Origin: Candidatus Scalindua sp.
GTDB taxonomy: Bacteria; Planctomycetota; Brocadiia; Brocadiales; Scalinduaceae
Reading direction: 5' to 3'
Length of the DNA: 64,000 bases
Assembly (NCBI GenBank): GCA_021776915.1
Contig: JAIQZU010000006.1
Coordinates: 90,259 to 154,258, forward strand
Below, in pieces: positions 7,909 through 16,929 of this stretch. The stretch's first letter is position 1. Each line of letters opens with the position of its first letter. Below the pieces are notes generated by a model. That model was not told where the DNA came from and did not search any database. It was given only the letters and a program-made list of their open reading frames with translations. A program made the position numbers and the translations under genes.

Positions 7909-8687
7909 TAGAAAACCAGAAAGAACAGTTTTGTTATAAAGAAATCAGAGACGATTATGAGCAGTGCAGTAGTTACGACAGCAACAGTTGTTGATTTTCC
8001 TACGCCTGTAGTGCCACCGCGCGTATTAAGGCCAAAATAGCACCCTATCAAAACAATTATGAATCCAAAAAAGACTGTTTTCCCTACACCGCTGCAGAAG
8101 TCCGAAATGCCAATAGTCCACCATACCGTATTAAGGTAATATTGATATCCTATATTTAACTCTGCCATAGCGACTACCATTCCTCCGAAGACTCCAACGA
8201 TATCAGCCGCAACGGTTAGTAACGGCACCATAAATATTGCCGCACAAATTTTTGGTGATACCAGCTTCTTAATCGGGTCCGCCCCAAGCGCTCTTATAGC
8301 GTCTATCTGTTCAGTAACCTGCATAGACCCGATTTCGGCGGCAATTCCGGAACCCACGCGCCCTCCTATCATTATTGCTGAGAGAACGGGAGCCATTTCA
8401 CGCACCATTGATAAGGATACCACGGAGCCTACGTATAATTCAGCGCCGTAATATCTCAAGCCGTAAATAGTCTGGAGCGCCAGTACCATACCTGCAAAGA
8501 GCGCTATTATGCATACTACACCTAACGACTTCACCCCTATGTTGTCCGCTTCTTTTATTATAAGATTAAAATTAAATGGCGGCCTGAATATTCCGATGAA
8601 CCCTTTACAGGCAAGTATTGATGCATTCCCTACCGCCATAATAAATCTCCTGGCGCTGTCATCCAGATTTAACAGAAATTTCTTCAT
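7908..8687 (-). CDS. mlaE: MlaE-type permease
   Basis: A 259-residue multi-pass inner-membrane protein with the MlaE hallmark block: MVREMAPVLSAIMIGGRVGS, GIAAEIGSMQVTEQIDAI, RALGADPIKKLVSP. Five or so hydrophobic helices. It is the permease of the Mla lipid transporter and pairs with MlaF below it (stop and start overlap) and with MlaD. It starts six bases after the lipoprotein gene ends, so all four genes probably share a message. Confidence 0.95.
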   Translation of the reverse strand: MKKFLLNLDDSARRFIMAVGNASILACKGFIGIFRPPFNFNLIIKEADNIGVKSLGVVCIIALFAGMVLALQTIYGLRYYGAELYVGSVVSLSMVREMAPVLSAIMIGGRVGSGIAAEIGSMQVTEQIDAIRALGADPIKKLVSPKICAAIFMVPLLTVAADIVGVFGGMVVAMAELNIGYQYYLNTVWWTIGISDFCSGVGKTVFFGFIIVLIGCYFGLNTRGGTTGVGKSTTVAVVTTALLIIVSDFFITKLFFLVF

Positions 8688-8693
8688 AATAGA

Positions 8694-9212
8694 TTACAGG
8701 TGATCTGTTTTATTGTTAATAAATTCGAAGCTATCAATAACCCTTTTGAAATCTCCCAGGGAGTCGCCGAACTTTTCAGGTACTGACCAATATACAACAT
8801 CGTGGACCAGATTATCTGCATTAATTATATAAGCGCTGATTTTTACCTTGAAGCTGTCCAGTTCACCTTCCATTACTATATTTAAAACTTTTCGGTTATT
8901 TATGTAAACGAATTGTTTATTAATGATATTCTTTCTTTGTATGCCAATGAAGAGTTGTCGGTATAACGTATCTAATGTAGCCTTATTGGCGTCCATGGGA
9001 TGTGAGATAATTGCGAACATGGCGTTGTTCTCTCTGTTTCGCATGGCAATATCTTCCTTATCAATATTGATCCTCTCCCAGGATTTGCCAGGCAGTGTTA
9101 TCTTATAAAGGCTTTGAGGGTTTAGGAATGTATTGTCAATTATTTGTGTAGATTGGCAGTTGTTGATTACCAAAAGAAGGAACAACATTATTATCCACTT
9201 TTTGCCTTTCAC
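8694..9212 (-). CDS. predicted lipoprotein heading the mla operon
   Basis: A 172-residue protein with a hydrophobic signal (IIMLFLLLVINNC) and Cys19 in a lipobox-like position, followed by a mature domain of about 150 residues (YKITLPGKSWERINIDKEDI...). I do not recognise the family; the pattern resembles short PsbP-like or stress-type lipoproteins in which a strand-rich domain follows the anchor. It is the first gene of the lipoprotein-mlaE-mlaF-mlaD run. It does not look like MlaA or MlaC, neither of which is present here. It may help deliver lipid on the periplasmic side; that is inference from position only. Confidence 0.65.
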   Translation of the reverse strand: MKGKKWIIMLFLLLVINNCQSTQIIDNTFLNPQSLYKITLPGKSWERINIDKEDIAMRNRENNAMFAIISHPMDANKATLDTLYRQLFIGIQRKNIINKQFVYINNRKVLNIVMEGELDSFKVKISAYIINADNLVHDVVYWSVPEKFGDSLGDFKRVIDSFEFINNKTDHL

Positions 9213-9446
9213 TTTACTCCTTTACTCTTCGGATTTCGTTTTGCGCAGCAAAACACACATAAATTAGCAACTAACATGAGCTAATTTAAGTATTACAACT
9301 TGATATTTTCGTGTCAATTAAAAAGATTTAATGTTTTTATTGGTAATTACAATCTTGATCCTTGAAAATTGTGCTGAGTAATGCGAAAATAAGTAGGTTA
9401 AACAAACTGTTTGAGAATTCATACTTATATAACAAAAGGAGAAATT

Positions 9447-10652
9447 ATGATAAGCGTTGATGAAGCGTTGCAGATCGTTCTGAAGAAAGGGAAAAGACTA
9501 TTGCCAGAAAAGGTGAAGCTGGAGAATGCAGCAGGGCTTTGTCTGGCGGAGGACATCAAGTCAGATTTAAATATGCCTCCATTTAACAGGTCGGCAATGG
9601 ATGGCTATGCTGTGATTGCAAAGGACATAAATCCACCGGTGGATCTTGAAGTCATAGAAAATATACGCGCCGGATACAACCCGAAGAAAAGGGTTGGCAG
9701 GGGACAGGCGGCTAAGATCATGACGGGTTCCGTAGTCCCCAAAGGCGCTGATGCGGTTATAAAGGTAGAGGAAACAAAACCGTTAGACAATGACAGAAAG
9801 GTGCGTTTCCTTAAGAAAACAAAAAAGGGCGCTAATATTGCCAGGAAGGGAGAGGACGTCCGTGTTGGTAATGTGGTGCTTCGCAAGGGAACGAAGATAA
9901 GGGCTCAGGAGGCCGGCATCCTTGCCTCAGTTGGCGCAAATTACGTTAAGACGTATGCAACTCCAGGTATAGGCATTATCTCTACCGGTGATGAGTTGGT
10001 AGAGATTACGCGCAAACCCAAACCATGGCAGATACGTAACAGTAACAGCTATTCTCTGGCGGCACAGGCTCGACAGATTGTTACAGACGTTGAGATTCTT
10101 GGCAGGGTTAATGATAATGAGAAAGAGATAATGAAATTGATTAAGAAGGGCTTGAGGAAGGATATATTGATATTGTCCGGAGGGGTATCAATGGGGGAGT
10201 TTGATCTTGTCGGTGGTGTATTGCAGGATCTCGGTGTTAAGATATTTTTTGAGAAAGTAGCGCTCAGGCCTGGCAAACCCACGGTGTTTGGCAAAAAGGA
10301 CGATAAATTGGTTTTTGCGCTTCCCGGTAATCCCGTGTCAACCTTTGTTACCTTTGAACTGTTTGTAAAGCCGTGTATTAAAAAGATGATGGGGTTCACC
10401 TCTTATGAACATCCAATAATGCATGCAGAACTGGAAAGGGATATTAAGATCAAGAAAAAGCGCCGCGAATATCGGCCTGCATTATTAAGTCAGGCAGGTT
10501 CCGGATGGAAGGTTTCTCTCGTAAACTGGCATGGTTCGGGAGATCTGTTTTCAACCACAAAGGCTAATTGTCTGCTTATTGTCAGAGAGTCGGTTGAGAA
10601 GCTGAACGCCGGTGATATGGTAGAAGTAATGTTGATAGATGGTTTGTTTTGA
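9447..10652 (+). CDS. moeA: molybdopterin molybdenumtransferase MoeA
   Basis: A 401-residue MoeA that inserts molybdate (or tungstate) into adenylated molybdopterin. Motifs: PPFNRSAMDGYAV near the N-terminus, KIMTGSVVPKGADAVIKVEE, GIISTGDELVE, the catalytic-domain block LSGGVSMGEFDL, and the RPGKPTVFG...ALPGNPVS signature. I take the ATG at 9447, which has AAAGGAGA (9435-9442) before it, over a TTG at 9411 that adds 12 residues unlike the family. A mobB gene lies 13 kb away. Together they imply Mo/W enzymes in this organism. Single-gene unit, divergent from the mla operon. Confidence 0.95.
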   Translation: MISVDEALQIVLKKGKRLLPEKVKLENAAGLCLAEDIKSDLNMPPFNRSAMDGYAVIAKDINPPVDLEVIENIRAGYNPKKRVGRGQAAKIMTGSVVPKGADAVIKVEETKPLDNDRKVRFLKKTKKGANIARKGEDVRVGNVVLRKGTKIRAQEAGILASVGANYVKTYATPGIGIISTGDELVEITRKPKPWQIRNSNSYSLAAQARQIVTDVEILGRVNDNEKEIMKLIKKGLRKDILILSGGVSMGEFDLVGGVLQDLGVKIFFEKVALRPGKPTVFGKKDDKLVFALPGNPVSTFVTFELFVKPCIKKMMGFTSYEHPIMHAELERDIKIKKKRREYRPALLSQAGSGWKVSLVNWHGSGDLFSTTKANCLLIVRESVEKLNAGDMVEVMLIDGLF

Positions 10653-10853
10653 ACAAATGTTTACTGTCAGTTAAATGTTACGAGTTGCGTGTTACGAATT
10701 TCTTGCCCGACAACTATTAACAAGCATAATGAAGACGTTAAAATTTAGCTTCGCCTCAACTTGTTGATCAAATTTATTTAACTCGCAACCTGTAACACGA
10801 AACTCGAAAACCAGGTCGGTGTTAGTCACCGGCTATTTACCGGGAAAATTATA

Positions 10854-12461
10854 TTGCATAAAAACCGTTTTTATTTAAATCTCTTTCTCTCTTTTCTTAC
10901 AATCACCCTTCTTTCATTTTCATTTCCAACACCGGGTATAAGTTACCTGGCCTGGATTGCTTTGGTACCCTGGTTCATAATAATTTCAACCGGATACAGG
11001 GTGGGGCTGTTTTCGTATTTAGTTGGTTTACTGTTCTTTGTTTTCAACTTGTCATGGCTCTGGTTTGTTACAGGTATTGGCTGGTTATTGTTAAGTCTTT
11101 TCCTGGCTCTTTACTTCTTTGTTTTTGGTATTGTTTTACATTATTTGCGCAGGAGGCTAAGGCTGCCATATGTCTTTGTCGCTCCATTTGTCTGGGTGAC
11201 TCTCGAGTATTTGAGATCATTTCCATATTTTGGTTTCCCATGGTTTTTTGCAGGTCACAGTCAATATTTAAATCTGCCTTTAATACAGATTACTGATATC
11301 ACAGGCGTTTATGGTATATCATTTCTGATTGTTGTCTTTAATGCGGCTATTGCAGATTTGATAGAACAACCATTGCTCAACCGTAATTACATATCAGGGA
11401 TATATTCAGTTATTCCTTCTGATAAAAAGAGAAAAAGGTTTTGGTTCACCATAATTGTTCCATTTCTTTTGCTGTTTTCAGTCTTAGTCTATGGTTATCT
11501 TGATTTAAGAGGCCATAGAGTTTTGCAGGACGGTCCCAACGTTTGTGTTGTACAGGGAAATATTCCACAAGGCGTCAAGATTGAGGCTGACGATGAACAG
11601 AAGGAAAAGATATTGATGAAATACACAAGCTTATCATTAGAGGCTGTTGGGGATGAAGTTGACATGATCGTCTGGCCGGAGACTATGATGCCAGGTATCC
11701 TTAATATTGATCCTGAGATTCTTAACAGGAAGATTGACAGACTGTCTAAAGAGTCGGTTTGTAGATTAACAGATGCGACTTCTGCTAATTTGCTGTTGGG
11801 AGGTACGGCTATTGATGTAAAGGATGCATCCGCCTTGTATTTTAATACGGCTTTTTATTTTGACAGGAAGGGAAGATTTGTAGACCGATACGATAAGATA
11901 TGTCTTGTCCCATTTGGAGAATTCATTCCATTCGAAGACTGGCTCTCGTTTCTTTCTCGTTTAGTACCTTATAATATAAGTTTGAGTGAAGGGGTGAAGA
12001 GAACCATATTTGAACTTGATTCAAAGAAGAACGGTAAAATCTACAAGTTTGGTGTAATAATCTGTTACGAAGATACTATTGCGCCTTTAGTAAGAGAGTT
12101 CAGGAAAGATGGAGCTGATTTTCTGGTAAATATTACCAATGATGCCTGGTTTCATGATAGTTCTGAGCTGGACCAGCATCTGGCAGTGATGGTTTTCAGG
12201 GCTGTTGAAAACCGGATCTGTATTACACGTGCTGCTAATAGCGGCATCTCTTCCTTTGTTGCGCCGGACGGTGAGATATATGATTACCTGTCTGAAGATG
12301 GAAGATATAAAGAGGTGGAAGGTATATTGTGTAACAAAATCAGGTTTGAGGATTCAGTGAATTCGTGGTATACAAATCATGGTGATGTGTTTGCAATTTC
12401 ATGTCTATTGGTAACCGCTATACTAAGTTTGATTGCGTTAACAAGGAGAATTTTAGCTTGA
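10854..12461 (+). CDS. lnt: apolipoprotein N-acyltransferase
   Basis: A 535-residue protein with about seven N-terminal membrane helices (to about residue 215) and a C-terminal nitrilase domain. The catalytic triad is visible: E276 in VWPETMMPG, K348 in RYDKICLVPFGEF, C404 in GVIICYED. The membrane part has the Lnt hallmark SFPYFGFPWFFAGHSQ. Lnt adds the third acyl chain to lipoproteins at the inner membrane. The start is a TTG at 10854 with no strong Shine-Dalgarno. It precedes the mreB cluster by 90 bases. Several predicted lipoproteins in this window would be its substrates. Confidence 0.95.
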   Translation: MHKNRFYLNLFLSFLTITLLSFSFPTPGISYLAWIALVPWFIIISTGYRVGLFSYLVGLLFFVFNLSWLWFVTGIGWLLLSLFLALYFFVFGIVLHYLRRRLRLPYVFVAPFVWVTLEYLRSFPYFGFPWFFAGHSQYLNLPLIQITDITGVYGISFLIVVFNAAIADLIEQPLLNRNYISGIYSVIPSDKKRKRFWFTIIVPFLLLFSVLVYGYLDLRGHRVLQDGPNVCVVQGNIPQGVKIEADDEQKEKILMKYTSLSLEAVGDEVDMIVWPETMMPGILNIDPEILNRKIDRLSKESVCRLTDATSANLLLGGTAIDVKDASALYFNTAFYFDRKGRFVDRYDKICLVPFGEFIPFEDWLSFLSRLVPYNISLSEGVKRTIFELDSKKNGKIYKFGVIICYEDTIAPLVREFRKDGADFLVNITNDAWFHDSSELDQHLAVMVFRAVENRICITRAANSGISSFVAPDGEIYDYLSEDGRYKEVEGILCNKIRFEDSVNSWYTNHGDVFAISCLLVTAILSLIALTRRILA

Positions 12462-12550
12462 CATTCATATGGGTGAACGTATAATCACTCACGTAAGCCT
12501 ATGTAAAATTTTAGCTTATATCCAGAACTCAGAAAGAGTACGACAAAAAC

Positions 12551-13606
12551 ATGCATCCTTTAGATTATATTTTAGGGTTAGCTTCTACAGATATGGGCAT
12601 CGACCTGGGAACGGCGAATACTCTGGTATGTATTCCAGGCCAGGGCATCGTGTTGTTTGAACCATCTGTGGTAGCGGTGAAACCGGGGACAAATAAGGTT
12701 TTGTTAAATGGAAATGCCGTAGGGCAATCTGCAAAGGCCATGCTTGAAAAGGCGCCAAACAGTATTTCCGTTATCAGGCCGATGAAGAATGGAGTTATTG
12801 CCGACTTTGATATTACAGAGGCGATGCTTAAGTATTTTATATTAAAGGTGCATAAAAGAAAATGGGGGATACGGCCAAGGGTCGTAGTTGCCATTCCATC
12901 AGGAATCACTGCTGTGGAAAAACGCGCTGTTGTGAATTCTGCAGAAAGGGCAGGAGCCAGAGAGGTTTATTTAATATCCGAGCCCAAAGCTGCTGCTATT
13001 GGAGCAGGACTTCCCGTTGGAGAACCGGTGGCAAGTATGATAGTTGACATCGGAGGCGGTACCACAGAAGTAGCTGTTATTTCATTAGGAGATATTTTTG
13101 CACATGAGAGCTTAAGAATTGCCGGTGATGCGATGGATGAAGCGATAGTTCAGTTTGTTCGACGCACTTATAGCCTGGATATTGGTTATAGAACCGCCGA
13201 AAGCATTAAGGTCGAGATTGGATCGGCTTACAAATTAGAGGAAGAAATTACAGCGGAAGTTAGAGGCCGCGATGCCATAGCCGGATTACCAAGGGCAATA
13301 ACAATTACTTCGGAAGAGATAAGAGAAGCGCTTCTTCCGACAACAGAAGCTATTTTAGATGCTATAAGGAAGACGCTGGAAAAGTCGTCACCGGAATTAT
13401 CTTCTGACTTGTTGACTACGGGTATGGTTCTGATTGGTGGCGGTGTGATGCTGAGGGGTTTAGATAAATTAGCTGCAGAGGAGACCGGGCTTCCTGTAAG
13501 GATGGCAGATGATCCAATTACGGCGGTAGCAAGAGGAACAGGCATACTTCTGGAAGATCTTGATTTATATAAGGATGTTTTATGGGATAAGGAACTTGAG
13601 GCGTAA
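12551..13606 (+). CDS. mreB: rod-shape determining actin MreB
   Basis: A 351-residue actin-fold ATPase with the phosphate-1 loop GIDLGTANTLV, phosphate-2 block IVDIGGGTTEVAVISLG, the SEPKAAAIGAGLPV adenosine-side motif and the C-terminal GGGVMLRGLDKL. MreB forms membrane-bound filaments that guide the elongasome. First gene of mreB-mreC-mreD-mrdA-rodA. Family-typical length and very strong conservation. It overlaps mreC by about 32 bases. Confidence 0.97.
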   Translation: MHPLDYILGLASTDMGIDLGTANTLVCIPGQGIVLFEPSVVAVKPGTNKVLLNGNAVGQSAKAMLEKAPNSISVIRPMKNGVIADFDITEAMLKYFILKVHKRKWGIRPRVVVAIPSGITAVEKRAVVNSAERAGAREVYLISEPKAAAIGAGLPVGEPVASMIVDIGGGTTEVAVISLGDIFAHESLRIAGDAMDEAIVQFVRRTYSLDIGYRTAESIKVEIGSAYKLEEEITAEVRGRDAIAGLPRAITITSEEIREALLPTTEAILDAIRKTLEKSSPELSSDLLTTGMVLIGGGVMLRGLDKLAAEETGLPVRMADDPITAVARGTGILLEDLDLYKDVLWDKELEA

Positions 13607-14432
13607 TCGTGGCAGGCTTACAAAAAGATTTATAATATTTATTTTTGTTATAATATCCATTTCTCTTCTAATCATACCGGAAAACGTTACAGATAAAATC
13701 AAAGTAACCGTTACTTCACCTCTTGCACCAGTACAAAAGATAATTTCTCAAACATCAAATTTCTTCAAGAATGGGTTTAAGAGACTGGCTGCATCAGCGA
13801 AGGCAGCTGATGAAAAAGATGATCTGGGAAAAGAGGTCTTCCTCCTTAAGAATAAGATAATCAAACAACAGGATATTATAAATGTATTTAAGAAAAAGCT
13901 GGAAATTGTATCGGAATATAAAGAGAACATCGATGATAACGAAAAGCCAATAGTTGCAGATATCATCGGCTACGACGTTTCGAACTTTAGAAAAAGTATT
14001 ATTATTGATGTTGGAACGAAACAGGGTGTTTCAGTTGGAGATGTTGTAGTTTTTGGTAATGCTCTTGTAGGTCGAATCTCAGCAATAGGGAATTCGTCCG
14101 GCAGGGTTATGTTGATTACTGATCCCGCGTCGAACGTTCCGGCACGATTTCTCAAGTTGCGAACACGGGGAATGGTCCAGGGAACCTCTGATGGTAAATG
14201 TATGATGAAGTATGTGCCCAGGCAGATCAAAGTGGATAAGCCTGAGAAGGTTATATCCTCCGGTATTGGAGGGGTATTCCCGAAATCTCTATATATAGGT
14301 AATGTTATTGAGGTTAAACAGAAAAGTGCAAATCTCTTTAAAGATATTAAGATTATGCCAAGGATTGACATCTCAAAGATTGAACATGTATTGGTAATTA
14401 AGAGGAAAAGAGAAGAGAATATTCCTGAGTAA
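13575..14432 (+). CDS. mreC: rod-shape determining protein MreC
   Basis: A 285-residue protein with one N-terminal membrane helix (FIIFIFVIISISLLI), a coiled-coil stretch and a C-terminal beta domain with VGDVVVFGNALVGRISAIG and SNVPARFLKLRTRGMVQG, the MreC pattern. It acts in the periplasm, linking MreB/MreD to PBP2. I choose the ATG at 13575, which overlaps the 3' end of mreB; a TTG at 13560 is possible. Second gene of the elongation operon. Confidence 0.92.
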   Translation: MFYGIRNLRRNRGRLTKRFIIFIFVIISISLLIIPENVTDKIKVTVTSPLAPVQKIISQTSNFFKNGFKRLAASAKAADEKDDLGKEVFLLKNKIIKQQDIINVFKKKLEIVSEYKENIDDNEKPIVADIIGYDVSNFRKSIIIDVGTKQGVSVGDVVVFGNALVGRISAIGNSSGRVMLITDPASNVPARFLKLRTRGMVQGTSDGKCMMKYVPRQIKVDKPEKVISSGIGGVFPKSLYIGNVIEVKQKSANLFKDIKIMPRIDISKIEHVLVIKRKREENIPE

Positions 14433-14480
14433 GCATACCAGGTTTAAGACATTATTTTAGGAAATATAAAAGGCATTCTC

Positions 14481-14984
14481 ATGCCGTGGATTACAATAAT
14501 AAGCGTTACTTTATGCATATCATTAATCCAGACAACCTTATTGCAACACATAAGTTTTCTGGGTATTCAACCTGACCTCTTTATAATCTTCCTGGTTTTT
14601 CACTCATTGAACGCTAGCAGCGAACGATCGTTTCATGCCAGTTGGGTAGTCGGCCTTGCTAAAGATATTTTTTCTGAGGGGCCTCTTGGTCTGAATACCG
14701 TTTTGTTCATTATTGCAGGATATCTTATTTCAATAATTAGAGGCAATATTTTTGGCAGGCATTTGGTAACACAAATTTCAGCTACGTTTATAATTTCAAT
14801 AATTTATAATCTGCTCTACCTTTGTTTATTATCAATGTTAATAACCTCGACAGGCTTATTACCCATGGTGTGGAAATGCCCCATGATCGCAATCTATAAT
14901 TCCATAATTGTTCCTCCGGTATTCTGGTTGTTCAACAAATTCTACTCCTCGTTTGGATTTCCATCTTTAAAAAGAAAATTTTAG
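14481..14984 (+). CDS. mreD: rod-shape determining protein MreD
   Basis: A 167-residue integral membrane protein with five or so helices. LGIQPDLFIIFLVF and the FSEGPLGLNTVLFIIAGYL block fit MreD. It is the inner-membrane member of MreBCD. Four bases separate its stop from the PBP2 start. Call supported as much by position as by sequence, since MreD is poorly conserved. Confidence 0.9.
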   Translation: MPWITIISVTLCISLIQTTLLQHISFLGIQPDLFIIFLVFHSLNASSERSFHASWVVGLAKDIFSEGPLGLNTVLFIIAGYLISIIRGNIFGRHLVTQISATFIISIIYNLLYLCLLSMLITSTGLLPMVWKCPMIAIYNSIIVPPVFWLFNKFYSSFGFPSLKRKF

Positions 14985-14987
14985 ATA

Positions 14988-16898
14988 ATGTATAAGAGCC
15001 GTTTTAAGATATTTTTTGGAATAATATTAGTTCTTTTCTTTGTGATCTTCTGCAAACTGTTTTACATCCAGATAATAGAAGGCGGAAAGTTCAGTGGCAT
15101 GTCTGAAGGCAGAAGGATAAGGACTGTTGATATAGACACGTTGAGAGGAACTATATATGACAGAAACGGTTCGGTCTTGGCTATAGATAAACATGCCTTT
15201 GAACTTATGGTATCTTATGCAAGATTATTTGATGCTTACCTGTGTATTAAACAAAATATTTTACCTGAAGTATCCGGAGGTAAGGATCAGAAAACAATTC
15301 GTAATCTGTGCGGAAAATGCCATTCTGATAATGTGTCGTGGATAGAAAAAGTAGCTGAATTCCTTGAAATCCCATATGCGGATATCCTGGAGAAAACTAC
15401 GGAAATTGTAGAAAGGGTGGAAAAGATTAAGCATTTCGTAGAGATGAAAAATGGAAGAAAGATACGTATCAAAGAGGAAACTGTGCCGCATTCATTATTA
15501 TCAAACCTGCCATGGGAAAAGGCTGCAAAGTTTCAGGTAGAAATGCTGAATTTGCCCGGTATACAGATAGATACAAATCCTGTAAGATGGTACCCAAATG
15601 GTGATTCATCATCGCATCTGGTAGGCTATGTTGGCAAGTTGGATGAGAAAGAAATACAAGGCTATAATTTTAAGGAAAGATGGTTTGAAAGCCTGAAGGA
15701 GAGTGAAAAACCGGAATCAGAATATTTTATTCAAAAGGCAATTTCTATGAATTCCCTGTTTGGAAAAAACGGAATTGAGAAGACATATAATTCAAGGTTG
15801 ATGGGTGTGCCTGGAGAGAAATTTGAGGAAATAACCCTTGATACAATGAGAGCCGACAGGCTTATTCTTGAAAGGCCGGCAATACCTGGAAATAATATTA
15901 TTTTAACAATAGATGGCAGGATACAGGGTATTGCAGAAAAGGCTCTGGGAGAGAGAATGGGTTCGGTTGTAGTAATGGACCCGTGGAACGGTGAAGTGAT
16001 AGCAATGGCGTCATTTCCCAGATATAACCCAAATACCATGAATAAGGATTATTCTACCCTTAGCAGAAACCCACAGAAACCATTCCTCAATAGACCTATT
16101 CAAAGCGTTTTGCCTCCGGGGTCAGTCTTTAAGATCGTTACGGCAATTGCAGCTCTGGAGGAGAATAAAATAGATGAAAATACTCAGTTTGCATGTTACG
16201 GGTCATTGAAGGTTGGAGGAATCAGGTTTCGCTGCCTTTCAAAGTATGGACATGGTTTGTTGAATGTTGAAGAGGCCATACAGTATTCATGTAATGTCTT
16301 CTTCTTTGAAGCTGTAAAAGTGTTGGGCGGTTCTTTACTGAAAGAGTGGGCGGATAAATTTGGCCTGGGAAATACCACAGACATTGATCTTGCCTACGAA
16401 AAGAAGGGAAATATGCCGGAATCCAAGTCTATGTCCCAGACTGTGAATTTATCAATTGGCCAGGGGGCGATGCTGGTCACGCCGATACAGATTACGAAGA
16501 TGATAGCCATGATTGCAAACGGCGGCTGGTATATCAGCCCTCACGTTCTTCAGAAGATAACAGATCATAGCGGTAATATACTCCTGGACAATAAACATAA
16601 ACCTGCGGAGAGAGTAGATATATCAGAGAAAAATCTGGATATTATTAAACGATCGTTACGAAGAGTAGTAACCGGCGGTACAGCAAAGAGGGTCGGTCTG
16701 AGTGAACTGCATGTAGCCGGGAAGACAGGGACAACACAGACATCACATGACAATATAAACCATGCATGGTTTGTAGGGTATGCGCCTTTTGAAACCCCAA
16801 AGTATTGTTTTACCGTTGTAATAGAGCATACGGAAGGTCATGGCGCTGAAGTAGCGGGCCCGGTAGTTAAGAACCTTTTAACGCAGCTTGGGTTTTAG
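14988..16898 (+). CDS. mrdA: penicillin-binding protein 2 (class B transpeptidase), with a CxxCH-bearing insert
   Basis: A 636-residue PBP2: N-terminal membrane helix (about 8-30), pedestal with RGTIYDRNG, and a transpeptidase domain with S379-V-F-K382 (PGSVFK), YSCN as the SxN motif, and GKTGTTQ near the end. It cross-links lateral-wall peptidoglycan with RodA as its polymerase partner. Odd feature: residues about 85-160 form an insert in the pedestal containing C108-G-K-C111-H112, which matches the c-type haem attachment motif. This could bind haem or a metal, or be chance. A bit longer at the pedestal than the standard protein. Fourth gene of the mre operon. Confidence 0.95.
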   Translation: MYKSRFKIFFGIILVLFFVIFCKLFYIQIIEGGKFSGMSEGRRIRTVDIDTLRGTIYDRNGSVLAIDKHAFELMVSYARLFDAYLCIKQNILPEVSGGKDQKTIRNLCGKCHSDNVSWIEKVAEFLEIPYADILEKTTEIVERVEKIKHFVEMKNGRKIRIKEETVPHSLLSNLPWEKAAKFQVEMLNLPGIQIDTNPVRWYPNGDSSSHLVGYVGKLDEKEIQGYNFKERWFESLKESEKPESEYFIQKAISMNSLFGKNGIEKTYNSRLMGVPGEKFEEITLDTMRADRLILERPAIPGNNIILTIDGRIQGIAEKALGERMGSVVVMDPWNGEVIAMASFPRYNPNTMNKDYSTLSRNPQKPFLNRPIQSVLPPGSVFKIVTAIAALEENKIDENTQFACYGSLKVGGIRFRCLSKYGHGLLNVEEAIQYSCNVFFFEAVKVLGGSLLKEWADKFGLGNTTDIDLAYEKKGNMPESKSMSQTVNLSIGQGAMLVTPIQITKMIAMIANGGWYISPHVLQKITDHSGNILLDNKHKPAERVDISEKNLDIIKRSLRRVVTGGTAKRVGLSELHVAGKTGTTQTSHDNINHAWFVGYAPFETPKYCFTVVIEHTEGHGAEVAGPVVKNLLTQLGF

Positions 16899-16929
16899 GC
16901 ACTTTTAAATTTTTACAGGGTAATAGTAT

